Positions 16,392-26,556 of a stretch of DNA of 64,000 nucleotides are shown here, one piece after another; the stretch's first letter is position 1; every line of letters starts with the position of its first letter. This DNA comes from Streptomyces sp. STR69. GTDB taxonomy: Bacteria; Actinomycetota; Actinomycetes; Streptomycetales; Streptomycetaceae. The notes beneath the pieces were generated by a model. The model did not search any database. It was not told where the DNA came from and worked only from the letters and a program-made list of their open reading frames with translations. The DNA lies in assembly GCF_024519455.1 (NCBI RefSeq), contig NZ_JALJRY010000005.1:18111-82110 (forward strand). Reading direction: 5' to 3'. Made by a program: the position numbers and the translations under genes.

Positions 16392-18224
16392 TCACACACC
16401 GGGGCGGTCGAGCTCGTAGGGGCCGAGGACCGGGAAGTACGTCTCCAGGAAGGTGGTGAGCAGGGTTTGTTGGGTGTCGAGTTCCTGATCGCCGGAGACG
16501 GTGTCGTTCAGGCAGAACACCTGCTTGTCCCGGCGGGCCAGCAGGGTTTCGAGGCGGGTGGCGAGTGCGGGGTGGGACACGTCGAGGTAGGCGTAGCGCA
16601 CCTGGGCAGGGACGGCGCGGGCGGTGTGGAAGGCGTAGTAGTGGTGGAGCGAGGAGACGAAGGAGACGTCGTCGAGGCTGCGGAAGCGGTGGCCGGCCGT
16701 GGCGTGGTGCTCGGCCGGGAACCTCGTCTCCAACTCGTACAGGACGCTGCGCCGCAGAGCGTGCGGTGTGTGTTTCATCTTCTGGCTGATGACCGTGCCG
16801 AAGGTGGCCTCGACCAGGGCGCGGCTGTTCTTGCCCGCGGCCGCCACCGGCACGTCCGACTCGGTCGGCTCGCCCGGCGGGATGAGCACCGGGGACGGGA
16901 AGAACCTGGTGAGGCCGTTGGCCAGGAAGAAGTCCTGAGGGACGACGGGGCGGCCCAGGAACACATCGTCGTTGAAGTAGAGGAAGTGCTCGGACAGGCC
17001 GTCGATGTGGTGCAGTTGGCTTTCGATGGAGTGGGAGTTGAACGTCGGCAGCAGGCTCGGGTCGTCGAAGATCTCCTTGTGGCTGACGACGCGGAGACCG
17101 GGCATGCCCACGTCCAGCCAGGACGGGACCTGGCCGTCGGTGACCAGGTAGACCGTGCGTACCCAGGGGGCGTACTGGTCGAGCGAGCGCAGTGAGTAAC
17201 GCAGTTCGTCGCGGTTGAGGTACCGGGCCGCGTTGTCCGCCTCCTCGTGGTACGCCTGCCCCGCGCAGGCCGCCCGGCGCCGTGCCCACTCCGGGTCGTG
17301 CCCGTCGACCCAGGTGTACACGACGTCGACGGGGAACCGGACGTCCTCGGGGCCCGGCCGGGAGAACTCCCTGCGGGTGCGCACCAGCGACAACGGGTGG
17401 TCGGCGGAGGCGAGCGCGGTGAACAGGGTGTCGGGGACGTGCACCGGGGTGTCGGCGCGCGGCACCTGCTCGGCGCTGAGGTTGGGACGTGGCGCCAGCA
17501 ACAGGTCCCCCGTCTCCTCGTCGGCCGCCCAGAACTCGATGTCGCAGCCGTACTTGGAGCCGAGCGTCAACTGCCCTCGCGCATCGCCGTAGTACCAGGT
17601 CATGCGGAGCACGTCCGCCCGCGCCAGCCGCCGCCAGGTGCGGTGACGGAACGCCGGCCGGGTCGTAGGGCGCGCGCGCCGGACACCGTCGACGGCACAC
17701 ACGTAACCGGGACGCTCGCGGCCCGCCCGCTCCAGGGCGCGCAGCGCCGTCGCCCGGTCCCGGGCGGCGAGGGCGACGACCGCGGAGGTGCTGCTGCGAC
17801 CGCGAACGCAGAAGTAGTCGAGACCCGCCCCGTCGAGGACCGTGCGGACCGCGGCCGCGTTGGCGTTGCGTGCCGCCAGTGGCGAGATGTCGGGGCGTAC
17901 GAGGACCAGTTTGGGCACATCGTGGACCAGCCGCACCTCTCGGTCGTGGCCGGCGAGCAGGCCGGGATGGTGGCGCACCAGCCATGCCGCGCGCACGCCA
18001 CCCAGCAGGCGGTGCACCGACGGCAGGCTTGCGATCCGCCGCTTGACGCGCGCGCGGGCCTGCGGGGTCGTGCGTTCCACGAGGGCCCGTCTGAGGCGGG
18101 CGGGCACGGCGCGCCGGTACAGGCGCACCGGCCATGACGCCTCGGGGTTGTGGTGGACCGCGGTTGGGTGCGGCGGTTCCGGCCGACGGGAGGTTTCTCC
18201 TTCTGGGGACAGGGCGGTGTTCAC
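16392..18224 (-). CDS. Stealth family sugar-phosphate transferase
   Basis: 610 residues with the four conserved regions of Stealth proteins: CR1 [18 protein letters not shown]2 [38 protein letters not shown] and [20 protein letters not shown] with [12 protein letters not shown]3 around [20 protein letters not shown]4 near NDTVSG. These enzymes transfer hexose-1-phosphate to make capsule- or teichuronic-like phosphoglycans, and include the relatives of the GlcNAc-1-phosphotransferase of animals. The N-terminal 300 residues, with its own [15 protein letters not shown] stretch, is the actinobacterial extension. GTG 18224 has GAGGAGGG upstream. No other polysaccharide genes adjoin it, so the acceptor is unknown. 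Intact. Confidence 0.88.
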   Translation of the reverse strand: MNTALSPEGETSRRPEPPHPTAVHHNPEASWPVRLYRRAVPARLRRALVERTTPQARARVKRRIASLPSVHRLLGGVRAAWLVRHHPGLLAGHDREVRLVHDVPKLVLVRPDISPLAARNANAAAVRTVLDGAGLDYFCVRGRSSTSAVVALAARDRATALRALERAGRERPGYVCAVDGVRRARPTTRPAFRHRTWRRLARADVLRMTWYYGDARGQLTLGSKYGCDIEFWAADEETGDLLLAPRPNLSAEQVPRADTPVHVPDTLFTALASADHPLSLVRTRREFSRPGPEDVRFPVDVVYTWVDGHDPEWARRRAACAGQAYHEEADNAARYLNRDELRYSLRSLDQYAPWVRTVYLVTDGQVPSWLDVGMPGLRVVSHKEIFDDPSLLPTFNSHSIESQLHHIDGLSEHFLYFNDDVFLGRPVVPQDFFLANGLTRFFPSPVLIPPGEPTESDVPVAAAGKNSRALVEATFGTVISQKMKHTPHALRRSVLYELETRFPAEHHATAGHRFRSLDDVSFVSSLHHYYAFHTARAVPAQVRYAYLDVSHPALATRLETLLARRDKQVFCLNDTVSGDQELDTQQTLLTTFLETYFPVLGPYELDRPGV

Positions 18225-19092
18225 GTGACGGCCCTCCTCGTGCGTTGCCTCGCTGCACGATCACTGTCCCTCCCGCGGGGGCGACGGGCTTGAGCCCTTC
18301 GGGCCATGTCATGGGCCGAACAGGACCGCAACCGCAGGGGTGTTCGCGGCTCTGGGGGTGCAGCCGATCTTCCGTCCGGGCAGTTCCACCACGCACCGCC
18401 GCCTCGCCGTGTTGCCCACGTACGCGAGAGGCATGACCCTGACGCGATGGGTGCGACGAACGCCCGGGACCAGCGGTCGCTCTTCTCCGGCGTCACCGCC
18501 CAGGTGGCGCGACGCCCCGGCGGCCCGGCCGCGTTCGCCTTCTCGACCTGCCGAGTGCTGGATTCGGTCGACCCGCAGCGACTCCGGCCGCGACCACGAT
18601 GCCCTGCCGCGGAATGTGCGAACCCGCAGTTCGCAGCTCCCGGGCGCGGACGGGCGGGGCCGGGCCGATGCTCGCGGCGGCGGCGTCGGCCACCGTCGGC
18701 CGGCCGCCACTTCGGGGCCGTTCGGTGCGCGGCCGTGCCACCGCCGACGAGCGCGGCGAAGAGACCGACCGGTGGGGTGACGAAGCCGAGAAGCCGTGCG
18801 CGGTCGCGACGCCAGGCGCCGATCGGCCCACAGCCGGCAGGCTCGCTGCCGCGCGGTCGACCGCCGACTCGGTTGTCACGTCGGCATGCCTCTCACCAAG
18901 CCCTTCGTCGCGGGACGCGACCCGCTGCTGTGGCAAGCGCCCAACTCATCGATCCCCAGGGGCCATTCAGGGGCTACAAGGACAGAAACACATCGACAAG
19001 GACCGCACAGGACTGCCACGGATCAGCGCGTCTGAGCTGGGAAAACGTCAAGGATGAGCGTTGATCGGCAAGGACCGTCAAGATCCTCAAAA
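18225..19092. other. No recognisable gene; lead-in to tRNA fragment C
   Basis: Long GC-biased open frames occur on both strands, but none has family features or a credible start. The last 120 bp (from about 18970) align with the lead-ins of fragments A and B: ACAAGGACAGAAACACATCG, then CTGGGAAAACGTCAAGGATG at 19036 and phased CAAGGAC / CAAGATCC repeats. Confidence 0.45.
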
Positions 19093-19140
19093 GGACTCAT
19101 AATCCGTCGGCCGTGGGTTCGAGTCCCACCCGCCCCACCA
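19093..19140 (+). other. tRNA 3'-end fragment C (attachment-site scar)
   Basis: Third copy of the CAU-anticodon tRNA 3' half, complete to the encoded CCA. Followed by GAACTGCGGAAACGTCTCATC at about 19150, the same right-arm-like motif as at 37705. No 5' tRNA half. Confidence 0.8.
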
Positions 19141-19309
19141 TGCGCCTCTGTGAACTGCGGAAACGTCTCATCAGGGGTGCGGATTCAGGGCGTTGGTCCA
19201 CGGGGCTGAATCCGCTGCTCGTGAGTTCGGCTCCGTTGCCATCGGCGTTAGTTGAGGTCACTCTGACCTGCGCAGACGTATCGGCCCATGGCTGGAGGAT
19301 GGCGTCGTG

Positions 19310-19375
19310 GGTGGGCTGTGCGAGCGTCTGGATGTCGAATTCTGGACGCTGGCTGGACACGAGGATCCGGAAGTG
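19310..19375 (+). repeat. 66-bp repeat, copy 1 (copy 2 at 63912)
   Basis: GGTGGGCTGTGCGAGCGTCT and the 45 bp after it match 63912-63977 with only a few mismatches, in the same orientation. No encoded protein recognised. The two copies are 44.6 kb apart. Confidence 0.6.
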
Positions 19376-19625
19376 CTGCCCAGGGACCTTCGAGTGGGCG
19401 GCCTGCCGGGCCGGCGGGGCACGGACGCAGCTCGAATGGGGTGCGGTCCGAGGTGGGACGCGAAAGCAGCTCGTACTGGAAACGGCCCAGAGAGGACCGA
19501 CAGGCGGGCGGGAGCGGCCGGGCTGGGCGGCTCCCGTCCATACAGCCGCGGTCTTTTTGCTCATCCCGCTGCTCCCGGGGCCGCGACGCCTACCGCTGAG
19601 GCGGGACGCGGTCCGCTGCCCAGGG

Positions 19626-19731
19626 CCGCCGAGCGCTCGCTGCTGGTGATCGCCGACGACGTGACGTGGCTCGACAAGGCCGACGCGGCCGTCCTCGGGT
19701 TCGTCGTACGGCGCGTCACGGACGCTCCGAT
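19626..19731 (+). pseudogene. Fragment of a LuxR/LAL-type ATPase regulator
   Basis: SLLVIADDVTWLDKADAAVL and GFVVRRVTDAP match the Walker B strand and following helix of large ATP-binding LuxR regulators (compare the intact gene at 60851). No Walker A or HTH is nearby. It is cut after TDAP, where an opposite-strand fragment starts. Confidence 0.45.
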
Positions 19732-19734
19732 GTC

Positions 19735-19950
19735 GAGCACGACCTTGCCCGACAGTGCGGCGGCGGGAAAGCTCCCGGTAGGGAGCCGGCGGGATGCTCA
19801 TCACGACCCGGTCACCGGCGCGGGCCGCCTTCTCGGGTGTCTCGGCGCGGGCTCGCCGACCGAGCTCGGCCACCGTCTCTGCCAGGGTCTGGGAACCGCG
19901 GGATCTGGACAGCAGGACGTCGGCCGACCGCGATCGCGAGCCGGGCGAGG
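19735..19950 (-). pseudogene. Fragment of an NADP(F420)-dependent oxidoreductase
   Basis: Across one frameshift the leftward text reads LARLAIAVG then DVLLSRSRGSQTLAETVAEL, then RAETPEKAARAGDRVVMSIP and PAPYRELS. This is the dinucleotide-fold middle of NADPH-dependent F420 reductase-like proteins, where 'A..AGDVVVLSIP' marks the last strand of the fold. Both ends are missing. Confidence 0.45.
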
Positions 19951-20130
19951 TTCGTGATGAGCGCCGGCCTGCTGCGCTCCGATCTCACCGCAGAGGATCT
20001 GGTTCTGTTCAGCGGCTCCCTGAGCCAGGCCGCCCTGACGACCGGCGACAGCCGTCCGGGCCAGGGGCGCCGCCTCCTGCGCATCTCCCTCGACCGCCTC
20101 AGCAGCCGCAACACCGCACCCCTACGAGTC
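19945..20130 (+). pseudogene. TetR-family regulator C-terminal fragment
   Basis: AGLLRSDLTAEDLVLFSGSL, SQAALTTGDSRPGQGRRLLR and ISLDRL match the C-terminal ligand-domain end of TetR regulators that control oxidoreductases. There is no N-terminal HTH; the fragment begins where the oxidoreductase scrap starts in the opposite direction, as if a divergent regulator/target pair had collapsed. Confidence 0.45.
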
Positions 20131-20199
20131 TCGGTGACAGGGAGTACAGCTCTCACCGCAGTGGGCGCTGTTCGCGCGAAGACGCCGGATCAAGAAGAA

Positions 20200-20304
20200 G
20201 AGACCGACGTCTTGCGGGAGGTCGGGCCGGCCCCGTTCGCCGACGATCCGGCCGTCGGCCATGTAGGAGAAGCTGATGGCCTGCACCGAGATCTTGTTGC
20301 CCAA
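20200..20304 (-). pseudogene. Possible SnoaL/ester-cyclase-like C-terminal fragment
   Basis: ISVQAISFSYMADGRIVGER followed by GRPDLPQDVG resembles the last strand of SnoaL-like proteins ('VHAISF..V.DGRIV.ERG.PDL'). The rest of such a domain is not found upstream. Tentative. Confidence 0.3.
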
Positions 20305-20443
20305 GTGTCACCTGATGACCACCGGGTGATCGCCACCCGCCGGGCGTTCTGTCGGATCCCGGGAAACGATGGGAGACGTCACCGCGAGCAACCAGCCGCC
20401 GAAGCACCGCGCGAACACCCGAATCGCGCTGGAAGGACATGCC

Positions 20444-21880
20444 GTGACCGCTACCGCTCCCAAGGCTCCGACTGCACCAGGGGTGCGGTCCTGGTGGGGA
20501 ATCCCGTACGCCACCGCCGAGCGGTACCGCCGCCCCGTGGTCGCGGATTTCGATCCGAACCGCCCCTATGACCGCAAGGGCGTCGTTTCTGTCCAGCCCG
20601 ACAGCGGCGACTGGCTGGAAGCGGACAGCGGGATGGGCGAGGACTGTCTGAACCTGAACGTGTGGGCTCCCGAGCAGCCGGCCGGGAAGACGCTGCCGGT
20701 GGCGGTGTACATCCACGGCGGCGGATTCGAGTACGGAGCGAACACCCAGATCACCTCCAACGCCTCCGGCCTCGCCGCGACGGGGCGCGTGGTGGGCGTG
20801 TCGGTCAACTACCGGCTCGGCGCGCTGGGTGCGCTCTCGCTCTCGCAGTACGGCGGGCGGCTCGCCGAAGCCAGCAATCTCTGTCTGCAGGACATCATCG
20901 CCGCGCTGACCTGGATCAAGCAGAACATCGCCCACTTCGGCGGCGACCCCGACAACGTCACCGTCTACGGCCACAGCGGCGGCGCCTATGCCACCTTCGG
21001 GCTGCTCGGCGCCGCCTCCGCAGGCGGCCTGTACCGGCGATTGGCCGGCTTCTCCGCCGGGCCCTCGCGTCTCCAGCAGGCCTGGTGGGCCGAGGAACTC
21101 GCCCACCGGTTCGTCACCGAGCTCGACGTCGCGGACAACCCGGAGAAGCTGCTCGACCTTGATACGGCCTCCCTGGTGGCTGCCCTGCACAAGGTCACCC
21201 CGACGGACCTCGGAGTCCGTGGCGGGATGGACAGCAAGAGCCTCGGCGTCGTCCTGGACGCCGGACAGCCCGGCGCGGTGCTGCACGCCCACCCCATGGA
21301 CGAACTCGTCTCGGGCGCACACCGTGATGTCGACGTGCTGCTGAGCATGGCCAGTGACGACATGGGCTGGTGGGTGGCGAACGACCTCGACCGGTTCGAC
21401 CCGCACACCGTCGACCGCATCGTCGACGAGGTCGCCGGGTGGCGCATTCCCCGTTCCCGCGCCAAGAAGATCGTCGACGCCTACGACCAGGGCGGCCGCA
21501 CCCCTGCCGAAGTCCGCGCCGCACTCCTGTCGGACTACATCTTCGGGCTCCCCGCAGCCCGCGGCGCCCTGGCGCACACCGCGGCGGGCGGCAACGCCCA
21601 TCTCCTGATGATCGGGCCCGCCGAGGGCGCGCCCGCCGTGCACGGCACCGAGATGTACGCGCTGGTCGGCCAGGAGCGGCCGGGCCGCAGCGCGGAACAG
21701 GCCGAGCGTGACAAGCGTATCCGCGACATCGTGCTCGACTTCGCCACCGGCGAGCAGCCCCGGCTGTGGCCCGCCGTCACGAACCGGCCCACCTCGGAAA
21801 GCGTCGGCAACCCTCCCTTCGAGGCCACCACCCACTATCAGCAGGCCCTCGACCTGTGGGAGGGCATCGACCGCCCCTGA
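20444..21880 (+). CDS. Carboxylesterase type B
   Basis: 478 residues of the carboxylesterase/lipase alpha-beta hydrolase family. Landmarks: WGIPYATAERYRRP at the N-terminus, EDCLNLNVWAPEQ (disulphide-like signature region), YIHGGGFEYGA (oxyanion hole) and VYGHSGGAYATFG (GxSxG nucleophile Ser). The C-terminal part supplies the acid and His. It probably hydrolyses carboxylic esters in the cytoplasm; no signal peptide is seen. Start GTG 20444 is chosen because GGAAGGA lies just upstream; the in-frame ATG at 20369 has no such signal. It is followed after 59 nt by a quinone-oxidoreductase-like gene, likely in one transcript. Confidence 0.88.
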   Translation: MTATAPKAPTAPGVRSWWGIPYATAERYRRPVVADFDPNRPYDRKGVVSVQPDSGDWLEADSGMGEDCLNLNVWAPEQPAGKTLPVAVYIHGGGFEYGANTQITSNASGLAATGRVVGVSVNYRLGALGALSLSQYGGRLAEASNLCLQDIIAALTWIKQNIAHFGGDPDNVTVYGHSGGAYATFGLLGAASAGGLYRRLAGFSAGPSRLQQAWWAEELAHRFVTELDVADNPEKLLDLDTASLVAALHKVTPTDLGVRGGMDSKSLGVVLDAGQPGAVLHAHPMDELVSGAHRDVDVLLSMASDDMGWWVANDLDRFDPHTVDRIVDEVAGWRIPRSRAKKIVDAYDQGGRTPAEVRAALLSDYIFGLPAARGALAHTAAGGNAHLLMIGPAEGAPAVHGTEMYALVGQERPGRSAEQAERDKRIRDIVLDFATGEQPRLWPAVTNRPTSESVGNPPFEATTHYQQALDLWEGIDRP

Positions 21881-21939
21881 CGGGCATCGGGCGACACCCA
21901 ACCGCGCACCACGGGGGCGAACAGAGTGAGGAATCCGAC

Positions 21940-22962
21940 ATGAGCCAACCGACAGCAGTCGGCGAGGCCGCACCAGTCACGATGCGGGCCGTCGTCGTCA
22001 CCCGGCCCGGCGGCCTCGACGCACTGGAGATCCAGGATGTTCCGGTGCCTGTCCGCAAGCCCGGCTGGGTGCGGATCAGGGTGAAGGCGTTCGGCGTCAA
22101 CGAGTCCGAGGTCACCACCCGCAAGGGCGAGTCGGATGCGGAGGTCGGCTACCCGCGTGTGCCCGGCATCGAGGGCGTCGGCGTGGTCGATGAGGCCGAT
22201 GAGGACAGCGGGCTGCGGCCGGGACAGCAGGTGGCCACGATGATGGGCGGCATGGGCCGCTCCTACGACGGCACGTACGCCCAGTACGTGAGCGTCCCGG
22301 CCGGGCAGGTCATCCCGTTCGAGTCCGGTCTGCCGTGGGAGGTCGTCGGTGCGCTGCCGGAGATGTTCCAGACCGCCTACGGATCGCTGACCACCGGCCT
22401 GGACCTCAAGGCCGGGCAGACGCTGCTGATCCGCGGCGGCACCTCCACGGTCGGGCTGAGCGCGGCCACGATCGCGAAGGACCTCGGAGCCACCGTGCTG
22501 TCCACCACCCGCAGCCCCGGTCGGGCCGGGGAATTGCTGGCCGCGGGCGTCGACCATCCCCTCGTCGACAGCGGCACGATCGCCGACCAGGTGCGCGAGC
22601 TGATGCCGGAGGGTGTCGACGCCGTACTGGAGCTGGTGGGCTGCTCGGTTCTCGCCGACACCCTCCGCACCGTTCGCCGGCACGGCACGGTCTGCTTCAC
22701 CGGAGCCCTGGCGGGCCAGTGGACGATCCCCGATTTCAGCCCGTTCATGATCCCGGGCGGGGTGCGGCTGACGTCCTACGGCGGTCAGGCAGCCGACCTC
22801 CCGGCCGACGTCTTCGCCCACCAGCTCCAGGCCATCGCCGCAGGACGCCTCAACGTTCCGGTCGCGAAGGTCTACCACGGCCTGGAACAGGTCCGTGACG
22901 CCCAGGCCGACGTCGAGTCCGGCACCACGCCGGGCAAGCACGTCGTCGTCCTGGACGACTGA
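21940..22962 (+). CDS. Zinc-free MDR oxidoreductase (quinone reductase-like)
   Basis: 340 residues of the medium-chain dehydrogenase/reductase superfamily. An N-terminal GroES-like domain (PVPVRKPGWVRIRVKAFGVN, YPRVPGIEGVGVVDEAD) is followed by an NADP-binding fold with LLIRGGTSTVGLSAATIAKD and a GKHVVVLDD end. The Cys ligands of zinc alcohol dehydrogenases are lacking, as in quinone oxidoreductases. ATG 21940 follows GTGAGGA. It lies in tandem with the carboxylesterase and upstream of a TetR/aldo-keto reductase divergon; together these suggest handling of reactive carbonyls or esters. Confidence 0.88.
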   Translation: MSQPTAVGEAAPVTMRAVVVTRPGGLDALEIQDVPVPVRKPGWVRIRVKAFGVNESEVTTRKGESDAEVGYPRVPGIEGVGVVDEADEDSGLRPGQQVATMMGGMGRSYDGTYAQYVSVPAGQVIPFESGLPWEVVGALPEMFQTAYGSLTTGLDLKAGQTLLIRGGTSTVGLSAATIAKDLGATVLSTTRSPGRAGELLAAGVDHPLVDSGTIADQVRELMPEGVDAVLELVGCSVLADTLRTVRRHGTVCFTGALAGQWTIPDFSPFMIPGGVRLTSYGGQAADLPADVFAHQLQAIAAGRLNVPVAKVYHGLEQVRDAQADVESGTTPGKHVVVLDD

Positions 22963-23209
22963 GACCCGGGCAACCGAGAAACGACAACCAACCACTTCCG
23001 ATGCGCGAGGGCCGACAACGTAAGCGCCGGTGAGCACGAAATCCTGACACCGCGTGAGGCGCAAGGGGCGCCCGTGCCTGCCCCACCAGGCACCTGTTCC
23101 CCTGGCCAGGAACTCTGATTCGTCAGCAGGATGCGCCCATGGGCAGCGGCAACGGCGGCCGGCACCGTTTCGGTAATGTTCGAGCAGGCTGCCGCCGGTC
23201 CGGGCGACC

Positions 23210-23830
23210 TCAGCGTGCTCGAGGGAAAAGCCGCTCGACAGCGGTCACCACCGCGGCGCGGCGGGCGGCGGTGGTGGGGTCCACGGCGTGTGCGGCGGCG
23301 GCCTCGCTGAGTTCGGGTTGTGACGCCCAGGTCATGGCGATCTGGTTGACCAGGGCGAGGACGTCGGCCGGGTCCCAGGCGGGGTCGAGCTGTCCAGCCT
23401 GCTGCACCTGGCGGAGCAGGTCGATCTTACGGGCGATCACTGCCTGGTCGGGATCGTCGGCACCGGTTGCGGTACCCGGCAGTTCGAGGCGCCCCCAGGT
23501 GATCAGGCGGTGGTGGTCTGGACGGGCGACGAAGTAGTCGAACAGGCGGCCCGCGTAGCCAGGGAGGTCGGTCGGGTCTATCTGGGTGGCCTCGGCGATG
23601 ACGACATACTCCCGTGCAGCGACAGCGGCATAGAGCGCGTCTTTGCTGCGGAAGTAGGCGTAGACGCGTTCTTTGCTGGTCCTGGCGAGCTTGGCGATGC
23701 GGTCCACGCGGGCGCCGGCGATGCCGTGGCGGGCGAACTCCTCCATGGCGGCGGCAAGGATGCGCTCGCGCGTGGTGTCGCCGGGGGCGGCGGGAGCTGC
23801 GGTCTGGCCGGAGTCGCGGGACTGGGACAT
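23210..23830 (-). CDS. TetR family regulator
   Basis: 206 residues. The N-terminal HTH is typical: TRERILAAAMEEFARHGIAG, ARVDRIAKLARTSKERVYAY and FRSKDALYAAVAA. The C-terminal ligand domain has FDYFVARPDHHRLITW and AVIARKIDLLRQVQQAGQLD, as in TetR_C_17-like proteins. ATG 23830 sits 17 bp from an operator-like repeat. It is divergent from the aldo-keto reductase at 23955, which is its likely target, and presumably represses both genes until an electrophile binds. Confidence 0.88.
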   Translation of the reverse strand: MSQSRDSGQTAAPAAPGDTTRERILAAAMEEFARHGIAGARVDRIAKLARTSKERVYAYFRSKDALYAAVAAREYVVIAEATQIDPTDLPGYAGRLFDYFVARPDHHRLITWGRLELPGTATGADDPDQAVIARKIDLLRQVQQAGQLDPAWDPADVLALVNQIAMTWASQPELSEAAAAHAVDPTTAARRAAVVTAVERLFPRAR

Positions 23831-23846
23831 GCGCCCAGGATAGAGC

Positions 23847-23908
23847 ACCGAACTGTTTGGTTTGGCATTCGGGTGATCGGCGCGTAGGGTCAAACGGAAC
23901 AGTTCGGT
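23847..23908. promoter_or_regulatory. TetR operator pair between tetR and aldo-keto reductase
   Basis: ACCGAACTGTT (23847-23857) and its exact reverse complement AACAGTTCGGT (23898-23908) are 40 bp apart in the 124-bp divergent promoter region. Partial palindromes surround each (CGAACTGTTTGGTTTGG; AAACGGAACAGTTCGG). The same half-site occurs at 57107-57123. Confidence 0.65.
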
Positions 23909-23954
23909 TTGACCTCTGCGGGTGAAGCCGGCGAACCACTGAGGGAGTGAACTC

Positions 23955-24947
<993 letters not shown>

Positions 24948-25073
24948 ACCGCCCCTCCACGCGGCCCGCACGGGCCGGTCGACAGCAGCCGGTGACGCCG
25001 CACAGGTGACGTGCGGGTCATCATCGTCAACCGGCCCGGCGGCCGAGAGTGGTAAGTCAGCCGACATGCCATC

Positions 25074-25445
25074 GTGGTGACGTCGAAGTTGCCTTCACAC
25101 GGTCCGTGCCGAAGTGAAGCTCGTACCCTCGACGACAACGCGACGGCACGCGACTTCGCCTCGCTGCTTCCGCTGACTCTGCGGATGGATGACCTGTTCA
25201 AGCGCGAGAAGTACGGTCACCTGTCCCGGTCTCTCGCCGTGGGAGGCGAGCCGCGGTTCAGCTACGAGATCGGCGACATCGCCTACTGGTCACCTGGTCC
25301 CGACATCGCCGTCCTCTATGACCACGACGGCGAGTCCATCCCCGACCCCGGCATCGTGATCCTCGGGAAAATCGACCACATGGGGGCCGATGCCCTCAAG
25401 AAGTACGACGGCGCGGTCGACGTCGCCATCGAGGCCATCGACTGA
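25074..25445 (+). CDS. Cyclophilin-like fold protein, N-terminus frameshifted
   Basis: The body LDDNATARDFASLLPLTLRM, then IGDIAYWSPGPDIAVLYDHD with ESIPDPGIVILGKID, is the small cyclophilin-like family of bacteria. The first 18 residues do not fit. The family start 'VEVAFTRSVPK.KLVTLDDN' is visible one frame over (bases 25080-25115), and two single-base losses about 12 nt apart (after CCGAAG and after CTCGTA) would explain the switch. The GTG at 25074 can still start an in-frame product of 123 residues, so it may or may not be active. Function of the family is unclear. It lies between the aldo-keto reductase and a convergent AraC gene. Confidence 0.65.
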   Translation: MVTSKLPSHGPCRSEARTLDDNATARDFASLLPLTLRMDDLFKREKYGHLSRSLAVGGEPRFSYEIGDIAYWSPGPDIAVLYDHDGESIPDPGIVILGKIDHMGADALKKYDGAVDVAIEAID

Positions 25446-25473
25446 GACCCAGCCGGAAACCACCGAGATCTCG

Positions 25474-26424
25474 TCAACCAAGGGAGCGAGGGGGGAGAGT
25501 CGGGGATTCGCCGGCCGCGAAGGCGGACGGCGTGAGGCCGGTGCGGTCGCGGAAGAAGCGGCCGAAGTTCGCGGGATCGGTGAAGCCGAGGTGCACGGCC
25601 ACGGTCCGGGCATCCCATTGGGTGCCTGTCAGCAGGCGCCGGGCTTCGAGGAGGCGCCGCTCGTCGATGAGTTCACGTACTCCCTTGCCGGTGGCGTCTT
25701 GGGCGGCACGGCTGAGGGTGCGGACCGAGCAGCCGAGCAACTCGGCGTAGTCCGCGGCTTGGTGGAGTTCGCGGAAGTGCAGCTCCAAGGCGTCCAGGAA
25801 GCGCCCGTACCTGTCGGCGCGGCCGGTGCCGGCGGTGGCCGTGCCGATGGGGGCGATGCCCGGGGAGTTGGCCAGGCGCAGCAGCAGTGATTCGACCAGG
25901 CTGCGCCGCAGGGCGTGGTGGATGTCGAGGGGGCGGCGCCCCAGTGCGCGGTGTTCGTCCAGGAGCTGGAGTGCCGTCTGCTGGAGCCAGGCGGTGTCGT
26001 CGGGGTGCGGGCTGAGCACGGCAGGGGCCTCGTGTGCGGTGAGCGGGGCCAGGAGACGGGCGAGGTCGGGCCGCAGCACGTCCGGTTCGAACAGGATGAA
26101 CGTACCGCGGGCCGCGCCGGGCGGATGCCAGCACTGCGCGTGCCCGGGACGCACCCACAGCCACTGGCCGGCGGCGACCGTCCGCGTGACGTGATCGACG
26201 TCATGCAGCAGCTCACCCTCGGTGACCGCGATGAGGTAGTGGAAGGTGGCACGGCCCGGACGTGGAGGGTTCCACGGCCAGTCGTCGTGCTGGGCGAAGA
26301 AATCCTCGACGGTACTCACCTCAAGGCCGTACGGCGTACCGACCGGGGGCTGGAAACCGTACAGCCGAACCGCAGCCGGACCGGCCGCGGTTGCGCTCGG
26401 GTGTGGGTGTCGCTCGTCGACCAT
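25474..26424 (-). CDS. AraC family regulator
   Basis: 316 residues. An N-terminal cupin-like sensor (FHYLIAVTEGELLHDVDHVT, GQWLWVRPGHAQCWHPPGAA) precedes a C-terminal double HTH: DYAELLGCSVRTLSRAAQDA, RRLLEARRLLTGTQWDARTV and VHLGFTDPANFGRFFRDRTG. Start ATG 26424 is the first well-placed start; a longer frame to 26919 overlaps the YjbR gene and is unlikely. It is divergent from the YjbR-type gene at 26557 with a 132-bp promoter region between them, so that gene is a candidate target. Confidence 0.87.
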   Translation of the reverse strand: MVDERHPHPSATAAGPAAVRLYGFQPPVGTPYGLEVSTVEDFFAQHDDWPWNPPRPGRATFHYLIAVTEGELLHDVDHVTRTVAAGQWLWVRPGHAQCWHPPGAARGTFILFEPDVLRPDLARLLAPLTAHEAPAVLSPHPDDTAWLQQTALQLLDEHRALGRRPLDIHHALRRSLVESLLLRLANSPGIAPIGTATAGTGRADRYGRFLDALELHFRELHQAADYAELLGCSVRTLSRAAQDATGKGVRELIDERRLLEARRLLTGTQWDARTVAVHLGFTDPANFGRFFRDRTGLTPSAFAAGESPTLPPRSLG

Positions 26425-26556
26425 CACGTGTCCGCAGCCTACCGCCCTTCCGGTCGGTTTCGACGGAAGGATGGAACGTGCCACCGCGCCCGCGCGGCGC
26501 GCCCTCCACCTCCTGCGATGCCGCAGCCCGTCACCACCTGAGAGGGCCCACAGCCC

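Noticed and set aside
15989..16399. Leftward 136-residue ORF upstream of enolase
   Set aside because: No family likeness, unsupported start, and alternative frames equally open.
18306..19064. Long rightward ORF between the Stealth gene and tRNA fragment C
   Set aside because: Arg/Pro-rich translation, no domain, no ribosome-binding site, competing frames on both strands.
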